Below, piece after piece: positions 34,037-44,290 of a stretch of DNA of 64,000 nucleotides. The position numbers and the translations under genes were made by a program. Source of the DNA: Morinoia aosen (Eukaryota; Arthropoda; Malacostraca; Amphipoda; Talitridae); the NCBI GenBank assembly GCA_030386875.1, contig CM059569.1:47841842-47905841 (forward strand), given 5' to 3'. The notes under the pieces were generated by a model, which worked only from the letters and a program-made list of their open reading frames with translations, was not told the origin of the DNA and made no database searches. Each line of letters starts with the position of its first letter. The first letter of the stretch is position 1.

Positions 34037-34429
34037 CCCCTCGCAGGGCTGCCAATGAGGCTTTTACAAAAACCCAAGATCATGGGTCTAAAAAACCCAA
34101 GATCTAAAATTGAAACATAAGATTACAATAACATTAAAAATACATGATATTTAAAGTGTTTTTTTTTATTTCTGTGCGAACAAATTGCAATCATATGTGG
34201 AAAAACATAAAAAAATGATTATTACGAAAAATAAATGCCAAAAACTACCAACTAAAGCAGGTTTTTGCTATTTTAGCAATAAAAACTACAAGCATATTAC
34301 TGTTAGAAAAAATACCCGTAGTTTCAAGCTCTTAAGCATTAAACAATGTTTCTACGTTATTGGAACACACGAGTTCGATGCGTCGAAGTTTATGGAGGCC
34401 ATTTAATTTCAACACCTGTAACAGTTTAT

Positions 34430-34795
34430 TAGTTTATTAGTTAGTTTAAGCCTCCCTATACCTCAACAAATGAGATCCAAAGAGAGGAAGGAAGAAGGCA
34501 CCATTTAGCATGGAGTTAAGGAAACGCGGAATCTATGCAGAAAGGGCATAAATGCAGTAAGTTGTGAAAGAAGATCATGAAACAAGACCAAAGTTGAAGA
34601 GGAAAGTAGTAGGTGCTGAAGAACAGGACAGCAGTGAACCGAAAAATGTGATCCATAACATAACAAACATTTTATTTCAACAAAAAAGAAGGCCTACCTA
34701 ACTCTCAGCTCGGGCCCTGACATTGTCCCCCTGGGAGCGCTAGTTCCCATAGGTACAATAATTGTATCCCCCTGAGGGGGACCCCTGTAACAAGA
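34430..34795 (-). mobile_element. SINE-like interspersed repeat A, copy 2
   Basis: Same order of blocks as the copy at 20811-21170 (TTAGTTAGTTTAAGCCTCCC, AAAGAGAGGAAGGAAGAAGG, GGCCTACCTAACTCTCAG, TGTATCCCCCTGAGGGGG). It is roughly 85-90 percent identical by eye. It sits inside hAT element 1 and is therefore younger than it. Confidence 0.65.
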
Positions 34796-36071
34796 CTAGT
34801 TTGTTGAATAAAAGTTAAGCATTAATTTATGGCTTGTTATTAGTATCCTACAATACCTCTGACGAAAAGTTCCTAGTAAATTGTAAAAATGAGGCTTCCA
34901 GGAGACCGTCTGGGTAGAAATCAGGATATGTGTTGATTTTCTGTTTTTATATGCATCTTATAGAGGATTTTCTTGCGCTTCCATTGGTACTTTCCGTTTA
35001 CGTCTACTCCGAATAGTGCGCCCACCAGAGGGGGGGAAAGCGATGGGGGTGGAGTGACCTTGAACCCTCCCCCCCTCATTATTGGGGGTCAATTGAGCGT
35101 GTTTCTCTGCGGGAATGGCATTATAGTTCGTTAATGGGCTACTCAAAGTGCTTCCATTATTCAAATGAAACATTCTAATGCTGAGTAGATATTTTTTTAA
35201 AATTTTTGACAATTTCAGAATTTAGCTGTTCTGCCGAATCTATGATACCGCAGCTTTCCTTCATAGCTCGATGACAGCTGCAGTATCATAGCTACAGCAG
35301 TGGCGAGCACACCAATCCAAAGGGCTTAAAAAGAGCTATAAAACAATGGAGTTGACTAGACAAAAAAACGTATTTTGGTTGAAAAAAATGAAAAATGAAA
35401 ATTTTTTTGTCAAGAATTATACCTATTCTCTTTTGTTGTTTATTTTTTCCCAGAGTTACAGAGCTACAGCAATGTAAATTATATCAATCAAAAGGGCTTG
35501 AAAAGAGCTACAAGCGCTCAAGAGTTCATTCTAAAAAACCCTGTAGTTCGAAAGATAAAAAGAAAAACAATTTTTTTGTGAAAAAACACGTTTTTCTGGA
35601 AACTTGATATTGGTTTCTCAAATCTATCTCCTTCCACAATTTTAGAGCTAAGAGAATGGTTTATATACCATTCGATAGGGCTTAGCAAGGTGTATCCATA
35701 AGCAATAGCATTTTTTGATAAATTTATTGTTTTGAAAATTACACCACATGAAAAAAAAATGAAAAATATATCATTCATTTTTTTTTCAATTCCCAAAATC
35801 CACAAAAAGAAGTTATCGAAATTCTCTATTGCTTATGGTTATATAGACATATAAGCAATCTAAAAACGAAACACTGGTTCTGTAACTTCAAATTTGTAGA
35901 AGGAGATAGATTTTACAAAACCCCCTTATTTTATCATATTTTTCAAAAAAAAAGTGCAGCTACAAAAATTTCGTCGAAATAAAAATGATCTATGCATCAT
36001 TTCACACCTACTGTGAAAATTTCAGAGAAATCCATCCATAAATAACGGACTTTTTTACCCAGACGGACTCC

Positions 36072-36415
36072 TGTGGTTGCCGGCATGTGGCTGGCTGCGT
36101 GTGGCTGGCGGCGTGTGGCTGGCGGCATGTGGCCGGCGGCATGGCTTGTGGCTGGGGCAGACAGGAGCTGGACGTCGTAGTGAGAGGTTGTGGCGGTGGT
36201 GCAGTCGCTTGTCTGCCGGCGTTCCAGTGTGTTTCGTGTTACCGTTTTTCGTGCTAGTGTGGTTCTTCAGTGTTGGTTTGTGTTGCTTTGTTTGTTGTTT
36301 TGTTCGTTGTCTTTGTTCGTTTTTCGTTAAAATTTGTACATATTCACTTGTGCATCGTACTGTGGTCGTCGAATGCCCTCGTCTTAGCTGAGGTGAGTCC
36401 CAGTCCTTTACTACA
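36072..36415 (+). repeat. 5' LTR of gypsy-like element 1
   Basis: Starts TGTGGTTGCCGGCATG and ends TTTACTACA. The first 100 bp are a GTGGCTGGCGGC-type short tandem repeat. Confidence 0.92.
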
Positions 36416-36427
36416 AGCTATCTAGGC
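36416..36427 (+). promoter_or_regulatory. putative primer-binding site of element 1
   Basis: AGCTATCTAGGC follows the LTR directly and is identical to the 12 bases after the 5' LTR of element 2, although the LTRs differ. It lacks the usual TGG start complementary to a tRNA CCA end. Confidence 0.55.
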
Positions 36428-36431
36428 CACG

Positions 36432-37126
36432 ATGGCAGCGGCTGTAAAATTGGGAGATATTGTGAGGCCATTTGACGGAAGTGGTGATGTGGTGGAGTGG
36501 CTGAAAATGATTGAACTGGTGGGAAAATTGAAGAATATTACAGAACTGGAAACTTTAGTGCCGTTGTTCTTGTCAGGAAGTGCGTTTGCGGTGTACAGCG
36601 AACTTGGTGAGGCGAAGAAGAAATCGTATGAGAACATTAGATCTGCGTTGGTTGATGCATTTGCTTTGAACGCCTTCCAAGCGTACGAACAGTTCACGAG
36701 ACGCGTGTGGTGTGACGAGCCGGTCGATGTTTTTCTGACTGATTTGAGAAGACTTGCTAAGCTGGCCGGTATTACGTCAGATGTACTTTTGTTGCGAGCA
36801 TTCGTGGTTGAGTTGCCGTCGCGAAGATTGAAACGTTGGCGCTGGATGAAGTGGTGAGGCGAGCTCGATCGTTGCTAGCAGAAAGTGTTGAGAAGCCTGT
36901 CGGATTCTCGGCAGCTGTCGTTGGTGGGGCTTCGAGGGGAAGTGCCTCTGTGTCTCAGGAAATAAGATGCTTTAAATGTGGTGGACCTCATCTTATTAAA
37001 TCATGCCCTAAGTGCAAGGTCACATGCTGGAGGTGTATCAGAGATGGCCACATATCTCGAGACTGTCTGCAGGGAAACGAGCCAGGGGAAGCTGGTGCGC
37101 CGGCAGCTCTTCCAAAGCAGGGTTAA
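36432..37126 (+). pseudogene. gag of gypsy-like element 1 (frameshifted)
   Basis: ATG at 36432, only 16 bases after the LTR, starts MAAAVKLGDIVRPFDGSGDV and continues as a helical capsid-like region (WLKMIELVGKL.., AYEQFTRRVW). A frameshift around 36830 moves the rest to another frame. The C-terminus has two zinc knuckles: CFKCGGPHLIKSC (CX2CX3HX4C, one residue shorter than standard) and CWRCIRDGHISRDC (CX2CX4HX4C). A slippery heptamer GGGAAAC follows within the gag frame and gag stops at 37124-37126. The structural role is the nucleocapsid of the retrotransposon particle. Confidence 0.85.
37072..37113 (+). promoter_or_regulatory. probable -1 ribosomal frameshift signal, element 1
   Basis: GGGAAAC at 37072-37078 is read G_GGA_AAC in the gag frame. 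Seven bases later a nine-base-pair stem with one bulged C (37086-37094 with 37104-37113, loop 37095-37103) can form. The pol frame is -1 relative to gag and open across the site. Confidence 0.75.
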
Positions 37127-40100
37127 AGGCGCTTCCTACTCTCCTTGTTGAGATTAATGGCCGAGGAGCACGCGCGTTGCTTGATACGGGGTGTTCACGG
37201 TCAATTCTGGCTCCGACATTGGTGACGAGGGCGTCGGGTGGAGTGTGTTCCATTATCGCGTTCGACGGGAGAGAGGTTCCTTGCAAGGGAGAAACTACCG
37301 CTTTAATCAAGGTAGTTGACTTAGAGGTATCCCTGAGTTGTGTGGTGGCGCAGATTTGTCGTGGTGTTGATGCCATACTTGGCATGGATTTTGTCCGGGC
37401 ATGTGGTGGGGTGTCGCTAGACGGTCGGGTGGTTAAGTTTGGAGCTGAAAATGTGCCTTGTGGCAAACCTGAGGTTGCCTCGGTTTGTGTCTCTGCTGAG
37501 ACGGTCGTGATACGGAATCGAGATTTCGACGCGGAGTTTGATGGGGTTAAATGGACTGTAAAATGGCGGTGGAAGGGGGGAGTGGCACCGGTGTTGGGCA
37601 ATACTGTCGACAGTTATAGTAGTGTGAACGCCGGTCCTGCCAAAGGAAAATTTGATGAAGAAGTTGAAAGTTGGATAACGAAGGGCTGGTTGCGGCCGTG
37701 TGAGAAAAACTGTGCAACTGGAATTATTCTGTGGTGTTTTCCCTCAGGCTGCTTTACACTCCGGGCAGACTATGTAAATATCTTTAGACTTTGTGGTATC
37801 TTTGCCCGAAGTGAGTGCCTGAGGTGCAAACGAACCGGCAAGGTGAGGAAAACACAACTGGAATAAACGCCGTATTATTATGAAGATCGCCGACAATAAT
37901 GGCACAAGGGAATATTACAGTCGAGTTATACAGTGACAGATGACGTCTTGGCGGACCGACGGTTGTCGGGGAGACGCTGCGTGGTTGAGGGGCGAGAGCA
38001 GACCGGTGAGGCTGCTGCTGTCTGAGGGTCTCCGACCAAGGAGTACCAGAGGCGGTAGCGGGGAACTGGTGCGTCTAGCAAGCAACAAGACGTGGCGGCT
38101 GGCTGTCGAGGAGGCGGTGAAGCCGACGGGTAAGGTGCTGGCGGAGCGTCGAGACTTAGTGTGAGTATCAGGGGCGCTGAGAGTGTACTGAGCTCCGCTG
38201 GCTGCGCGGCTGTTTATATAGGCCTCGCTGGAGGTTGACTCTACCCGTCCGGGTCTCTGATTGGCGGGAACGCCTGTTTACTTTCACGTCGGACCGCGCG
38301 GTGTATTTGCCTCAAACACTGGAGTTGCGTGTGGTCTCATCTCCAACCATGAAGCGTGCGAGAGAACGCCTGTTTACTTTCACGTCGGACCGCGCGGTGT
38401 ATTGAAGCGTGCGAGGGAACGCCTGTTTACTCGGTGCGCGCGGCTTGTACAGGCATGGTCCGCCACCCCAGCGCCAGATCTCATCGCTGATTGGTTGTTT
38501 GGCCGGATCACTTCGTGGCTGTGAGGTGGCGCTTATGAGCTTGTGTGGTGGTGAGCGCGCACAGCTAGCTGGAACCACCACAATTCCATTGATGGCCGTA
38601 GTCCAGGAGAGAAAAAACAAGGTCCGACCGGTGCTTGATTTCAGGGAACTAAATGACCACGTTGAGAGCCATCCCGGGGCCGAGGCCGTAGTTTGCGATG
38701 AAGCTACGCAAAGATGGCGACGGAAAGCGGAAGCATTAAAGTTGGTAGATCTCCGATCTGCCTACTTACAAATTCACGTTGACCAGAGTTTATGGCCGTA
38801 CCAGCGCGTACGATATCGAGATAAATGTTACTACCTGACCCGACTGGGATTTGGGCTCAATTGCGCTCCCAAGATCATGACAGTGATTTTAAATGCGGTG
38901 TTATCGAAAGATGACCGAATTCGGCGGGGGTACCGACAGTTACGTGGACGACATTCTTGTTGACGAAAACGTGGTGACTGTAGACGAGGTGGTTGCTCAT
39001 CTTCGGAAGTATGGTTTGGAGACCAAAGAGCCCGAGTCCTTAGAGGGCAACAAGGTCCTCGGCTTGTCATTGTATCGTGATGTCAACGGGGAGCTTTCAT
39101 TCCGTCGGGGAAACGACATTCCTGACATTAGAGGTGAGAACCTCAGCCGAAGACAGTTGTTTTCTTTGTGTGGCCGCCTGGTTAGGCATTACCCTGTGTG
39201 TGGGTGGCTTCGTATTGCCTGCAGCTTTGTTAAGCGAGAGAGTGAGGGTGACGCATGGGATGACTGGATTGGTGAAGAAGCTCAGAGGTTAATTGAGTTA
39301 ATCGTGGAAAAGGTGAGAGCGGAGGATCCTGTTCGAGGGTGCTGGTCGGTACCGGATGTGTTTGAGGGGACAGTGTGGTGCGATGCGAGTAGCCTAGGCC
39401 TTGGCGTTGTTCTCGAACTGGGTGGTGTCGTTGTTGAGGATGGAGCATGGCTTCGGAAACCTGCAGATACGTCCCATATCAACGTCGCGGAGCTTGACGC
39501 TATTGTTAAGGGACTTAATTTGGCTCTTAAGTGGGGGCTTAAAGTTGTTCATGTAAAAACCAATTCCACAACAGCATCGAGCTGGGTACGTGCGGTTCTT
39601 AGTGGTGAGTACCGAGTGAAAGTTACTGGGATGTCTGAAATGTTGGTGAAGCGGCGACTCTCTGTGATCCACGATCTAATAGAGGAGTATGGTCTGCGGT
39701 TTGACATTGTGTGCGTGAAGTCCAGTAAAAACAAAGCTGATATGCGCTTACTCGAGTTCATAAGTCGTGGCTCCGGAAGACAGAGGCAGTTGTGTGTGCC
39801 ATTAGTCTGCATGACTTACATGAGCAACACCATTTTGGAGTAGAGCGTACGTTGTACTTGGCGCGGCTAGTCGATCCTAGTATCTCTCGTAAGGATGTTG
39901 AGCAGTGTGTAAAATCGTGCCCGCACTGTCGAGCTATTGATCCACCTCCGGTCACTCATGAGGGAGGAAGCCTTAGTGTAAAAGAAGATTGGTCTCGCTT
40001 GGCTGTTGATGCGACTTATTATGACCGAAAATGCTACCTGACCGTGGTGGATTGTGGCCCAAGCCGATTTGCCATTTGGCGGGAAATTTCCTCAGAAAAT

Positions 40101-40775
40101 GCTCCGGAAGTGGCTCGCTATTTTGAGGAAATTTTTAGAGAAAGAGGACCTCCAATCGAAATATTGATGGACAACGGGAGCGCCTTTCGATCGAGGCAGG
40201 TGTCGGCTGTTTGTAATCGCTGGAATGTTGCGAGGCATTTCCGGGCTGCTTATAGACCTTCCGGAAACGGAATCGTCGAGCGTCACCACAGGACGATAAA
40301 GAGTGTCGCTGCTAGGGGGAGATCGAGTCCACTGGATGTCGTCTTTTGGTACAATTTGTCTGCTAAGAGTGACGGATCGAGGGAGACGGCGCCATGTAAT
40401 ATGCTGCACACCTATTCGTGGAGGCATCCACTTGTCAACGCCTCGCGCGATCAAGAACGGCAGGACTCGCCCGTTCGTGTTGGAGAGAACGTACTCGTGA
40501 AACCACCACACGCTAAGTGTACGTCGAGATGGAGGCAGGGTCGAGTGACGGGTGTAAGTTCACTTAATAATATTGAGGTGAACGGCGTTCCTCGCCACGT
40601 ATTGGATATCCGGCGGCTGGTGGATAGTTCCGATGATGAGGCTTCTTGTGACGAAGATGAGTCACCAGGTGAAGGTTCTCAGCTGGAGGAGACTGAACCC
40701 TGTGCCCAGGGGGGTGGTCGGCCTGTTCGGGCGAGGCGAGAGCCGACGAGATTGAGGGATTTTGTTTTGTATTGA
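37079..40775 (+). pseudogene. pol of gypsy-like element 1: protease, RT, RNase H, integrase (broken)
   Basis: The aspartic protease shows ALLDTGCSRSIL and later DAILGMDFV. The frame is cut at CATGII by the solo LTR and resumes after 38582 with PLMAVVQERKNKVRPVLDFR (RT). YVDDILV, the RT catalytic motif, is in a different frame after a frameshift near 38930. RNase H has VWCDASSLGLGVV and HINVAELDAI, but the third acidic site reads VKTNSTTASSW, with Asn in place of the Asp kept in element 2, so it is probably inactive. After another frameshift near 39780 the integrase shows the HHCC finger (HDLHEQHH..CVKSCPHC) and the DDE residues (VDATYY, MDNGSAF, GIVERHH). It ends LRDFVLY. At least three lesions plus an insertion make it non-functional. 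Confidence 0.88.
37730..38582 (-). mobile_element. solo LTR (family S) inserted in pol of element 1
   Basis: On the + strand it runs from TGTGGTGTTTTCC to GGAACCACCACA, with a 4-bp duplication ATTC (37726-37729, 38583-38586). The pol reading (..CATGI then IPLMAVV) resumes across it. A TATATAA on the minus strand (38214-38220) and related sequence in plus orientation at 50532 fix its natural orientation as minus. The U3 part has three copies of a module beginning GAACGCCTGTTTACTTTCAC (38268, 38364, 38417), which also occurs at 26868 in the composite foldback. Confidence 0.85.
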
Positions 40776-40794
40776 AATATATTTCTCGGGGGGA

Positions 40795-41138
40795 TGTGGC
40801 TGCCGGCATGTGGCTGGCTGCGTGTGGCTGGCGGCGTGTGGCTGGCGGCATGTGGCCGGCGGCATGGCATGTGGCTGGGGCAGACAGGAGCTGGACGTCG
40901 TAGTGAGAGGTTGTGGCGGTGGTGCAGTCGCTTGTCTGCCGGCGTTCCAGTGTGTTTCTTGTTACCGTTTTTCGTGCTAGTGTAGTTCTTCAGTGTTGGT
41001 TTGTGTTGCTTTGTTTGTTGTTTTGTTCGTTGTCTTTGTTCGTTTTTCGTTAAAATTTGTACATATTCACTTGTGCATCGTACTGTGGTCGTCGAATGCC
41101 CTCGTCTTAGCTGAGGTGAGTCCCAGTCTTTTACTACA
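40795..41138 (+). repeat. 3' LTR of gypsy-like element 1
   Basis: Same length as the 5' LTR with about five substitutions (roughly 98.5 percent identity by eye), indicating a fairly recent insertion. Confidence 0.92.
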
Positions 41139-41924
41139 CTCCTTAATGAAATAACTACTGTGGATGTCTTGGCGTAAATTTTCAACCGAAAATTAAATTG
41201 CAGACCTTTTTCTCATCTGTACAATGCTAGCTGGCTTTATTGCAAAAATAACAAAAACTTCTATAATGGGGTCGGAATTTTAGAAAGTAGAAATAACATT
41301 GGCGCCCATGTAGTATCATACTTTAAGTTTTGAAGTTTCTTTAAGTCATTTGAACTCGAAAAGTAAGAAGTTTTTGGTAAATTATCATTCGTGAAAATCG
41401 ATTTATTTTGAGTTTTCTTCATTAAGTTGAAATATTTTCCCACAAAAACACCTTGTATGGTACAAAAAATACAAATACTCACGTATAATTATAATTACAT
41501 GTATCATAAAATGTAGATTAAGTAACATCAAGACTACATTGCCCTCAATCACTTATTTCGACTAGTGACCTGGGTATTACAATACTCATGTGTGTGTATC
41601 ATCTAAGTGCATTAATTTTAAGATATTTTAAACCCCAATGATGGTACTTTTGTACCATCTCTATTGGAAATAAACTGTGTTTCTTTTTTCTCTATTTTAC
41701 GTTTACGAGATTAATATTTATTTTATCAAAAGCTGTACCATCTAGAATTGCCTAGGTCAGTTTCGTTCGCTTTATCGACAGATTTTCGGCTATTTTACTA
41801 TCAGGAAATGCAAGCTCACAGACCTCAATGTTAGCAAAGGGTAGATTATGTGCTACGGAATAGACTGCAACCTTATCTCACTCCTCGCTATTTGTTGGCT
41901 TTCAGTTGTTCTCTTTTTTTTAAA

Positions 41925-42162
41925 TATTGAGTGATACTCGTGCTTCCTTTAGCAACAGCAAATTTTTTATGACTAAAAGATACTTTATATTTCAACGACC
42001 TAGACTCATTTTCTATTTTTTAGTGTCACTTTGCATTCCTTGCAGTAGGCAACTGAGTCTTCGTCGTTACAGTCATGCTCAAACCACTTTTTTTCATTCC
42101 GTTTCACTGGCCCATTCTTCCTTGAAGCACAGAGCATTCCATTTGCTCTTCTTTGCTGGCAT
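41925..42162 (-). pseudogene. hAT transposase N-terminal remnant
   Basis: On the minus strand, ATG at 42162 starts MPAKKSKWNALCFKEEW, then a frameshift/stop, then KKWFEHDCNDEDSVAYCKEC and further on KVSFSHKKFAVAKGST. The aromatic W..F spacing and a CxxC after AYC resemble the BED-type zinc finger at the start of hAT transposases. The rest of the transposase was not found. It supports the hAT assignment made from the termini. Confidence 0.5.
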
Positions 42163-42659
42163 GATTTCTTCAGTCACTTTTTTAATTTAAATGAACAGAG
42201 TTCATTAGGAGATAATCCCTTCAAATTTGAGTTTAATCGAAAAATGCAGATTTTCAAATCAAACCACCGACGAAAATCACATAGCAAATGCAATAACGCG
42301 ACTGGCACACGCCACGCACACTCTAATCAGTTTTTTTACACAGTGGCGCGCGCTCAGCAGATTGTGATTTGTGACAGGTCACTGTTATGGTACGAGTTCA
42401 TACGCTAAGTGCTCTTACAGGTTGTGACAGGCATGCAACGCATTTCTATCGCATAACGAAACCTTTAAGCGCAATAAAAAGAAGGCATTTGTACGTAATA
42501 ATTTGACTTTGAGAAATTTCTGTGCACCATGATTGAAGTATGAGGCTCAAAACCCAAGATTATCAACATATTCGAAAACAAAACCCAAGAACCCAAGGTA
42601 CATCGTAAAAACCCAAGATCTTGGGTTAAAACCCAAGCATTGGCAGCCCTGTCCCCTCG

Positions 42660-43089
42660 TAGCTGAGCGGATCTGAGTGACAACCTCATGGCGTCTGGCT
42701 GTGCACGATATTCCATCGCAAACTTAAGATGGATTAATTCCATTAACAAGCGGTTACGTATGACTCTAGTGGATTGAATTATACTCGAAATGGGAAACGT
42801 CAATTCATGATAATTGTATTAACAGTATAATTAACGTTATCTATTGAACAATGATATTAATACTATTTATGGTAGAACCAATTCCAGTGTTGGCGTCCGG
42901 CAACTCCTTCGGTCAGACGACGCCCTTGCATCTTTCGCGTTCTCTTCGAAGATGGAGCGAAGTTGGTGAATGGCGAGAATGTGGATAACCGCCAGCGCGT
43001 TTGCGATATTCTCTTGGCTGATTTGAACAATTCGAATAACGGAACGTCCTCCTTCGAATGATCGTTTTTTTTATATGTCATGGTTAAAA
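42660..43089. other. right flank of hAT element 1, no gene seen
   Basis: No domain recognised. Short frames only. Confidence 0.35.
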
Positions 43090-43425
43090 CCATGACAATT
43101 CCCAAGAAATTCCAGAAATTCGAAGAAATTACCAAAAAATTCTCAAGAAATTCCAAAGAAATTCCTAAGAATTCCCAAGAAACTTCAAAGAAATTCCAAA
43201 GAATTTCCCAAGAATTTTCCAAGAATTTCCGAGGAATGTCCCAAGAATTTTTGCAAGCATTTCCCAAGATTTTTCGAAGAATTTCCCAAGAGTTTCCCTA
43301 GAATTTCTTAACAATTTCCCAGGAATTTCCAAGAATTTCCCAACAAATTTTCAGGAATTTCCCAGGAACTTCGGACAAATTTCCCAAGAATTTCCTAAGA
43401 ATTTCCAAAGAATTTCCCTTATGAA
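43090..43425. repeat. 12-bp minisatellite fragment (CAAGAAATTCCC type)
   Basis: Same unit as the array at 29454-33390 but more diverged. It is preceded by the hairpin CATGGTTAAAACCATG (43080-43095). Confidence 0.85.
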
Positions 43426-43559
43426 CATCACTGCACTCAGCTCCGTCGAGCATGTTCTGAGAGTACTTTGCCCTTCTCATTGAGCTAAGTTCTGACCAAA
43501 CGAATCTCACCAAAACTCCTGGTCGACTATTTGAGGAAGACTAGTCTCCTTGGATCCAT

Positions 43560-43796
43560 TTGAAGCAGTCCGCAAAGAAGCATCAAGTGCTCTGTGGGCG
43601 CCAATACCAGCATCGGGTGACGCACCGTAATCTAAAAAGCAGAGTAAGTAGGTGTATTATGACTATTATTAACAGATTTAGAATTGGTTATGATGGTGTT
43701 TTATCTCGTTTGAGCAAATTTCACTTATGTGAAAGCCCTCTCTGCCTTGAGTGTGGTGTTCTGGAGATCATTGAGCACTTTTTGCTCAGCTGGCCA
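43560..43796 (+). pseudogene. LINE RT C-terminal remnant (family B), left half
   Basis: The frame contains IINRFRIGYDGVLSRLSKF followed by LCLECGVLEIIEHFLLSWPQ, the CxxC..E..EH...C-type end of a non-LTR reverse transcriptase (the last Cys reads Trp here). It is cut at the 8-bp site CAATTAAC by hAT element 2 and continues at 56445. The left boundary is not defined. Confidence 0.75.
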
Positions 43797-44084
43797 CAAT
43801 TAACCAGTGGTTGCCGCGATAACTTTTTTTTCAACTTGCGATAACGATAGAACGATAATTTTCCCCCCAACCAGCGATAAACAATAAACGATAAAAAATT
43901 TCAAAACCCAACCTTCGGTAAGCGATAAACGGTAAAACGATAGCGATAAAAAAATTTTACTTACGATAACAAAAGCGGTAAATTAAAAGTACCTTTATTT
44001 AGTTGAAATGTTAAAAAAAGTGTACAAACTATTTTTCCACAATGAAAATTTATTAAACCAAACAAAAACTGTCACTGGAACCAG

Positions 44085-44290
44085 TCTATGGCCCACAAGT
44101 TCTATTCCACATAAGTATCTCTCTCTGAGTCAGACTCTCCCTCCTCAAGACAGCATCCAGGAGCTGCATGTTTCCCTTGGTAAAGACCAGCTTCTCAAAC
44201 CTGTCGCTGGTCATGCTTGCACGCTTGGGCCTGAGGACATCACCACTCACCAGCAGTGCTGAACATGCACTCCACGGTGAACATGCGCTC
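44085..44290 (-). pseudogene. hAT transposase C-terminal dimerisation domain remnant
   Basis: On the minus strand ERMFTVECMFSTAGE is followed, after a one-base frame change, by SGDVLRPKRASMTSDRFEKL and VFTKGN, then a stop. This is the conserved hAT C-terminal block (E..FS.AG....RR..L....+E.LvFl..N) that mediates transposase dimerisation. Two reading frames are needed, so it is a pseudogene. Confidence 0.8.

Larger units (their letters stand above)
36072..41138 (+). mobile_element. Ty3/gypsy-like LTR retrotransposon 1, interrupted
   Basis: Identical-type LTRs at 36072-36415 and 40795-41138 (344 bp each, about five differences) begin TG and end CA. They are flanked by a 4-bp duplication CTCC (36068-36071 and 41139-41142; five bp if the terminal A is shared). 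Order is gag, protease, reverse transcriptase, RNase H, integrase, as in Ty3/gypsy. A purine tract GGGGGGA precedes the 3' LTR. The coding part is broken by several frameshifts and by a solo LTR at 37730-38582. It lies inside hAT element 1. Confidence 0.93.
34045..42651. mobile_element. hAT DNA transposon 1 (8.6 kb including nested insertions)
   Basis: Left terminus CAGGGCTGCCAATG and right terminus CATTGGCAGCCCTG are inverted. Both are flanked by the 8-bp target duplication TCCCCTCG (34037-34044 and 42652-42659). AACCCAAGA words cluster inside both ends (three at the left, about six at the right), presumably transposase-binding sites. A broken N-terminal transposase remnant lies near the right end on the minus strand. 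Inserted in it are a SINE-like repeat (34430-34795) and a gypsy-like retrotransposon (36072-41138). Removing these leaves about 3.2 kb, a normal hAT size. The stretches 34796-36071 and 41139-41920 hold no recognisable gene. Confidence 0.9.

Noticed and set aside
36077..36391. 104-codon frame starting in the LTR of element 1
   Set aside because: It reads the GTGGCTGGCGGC-type repeat and LTR. The same frame recurs in the 3' LTR, so it is a repeat artefact.
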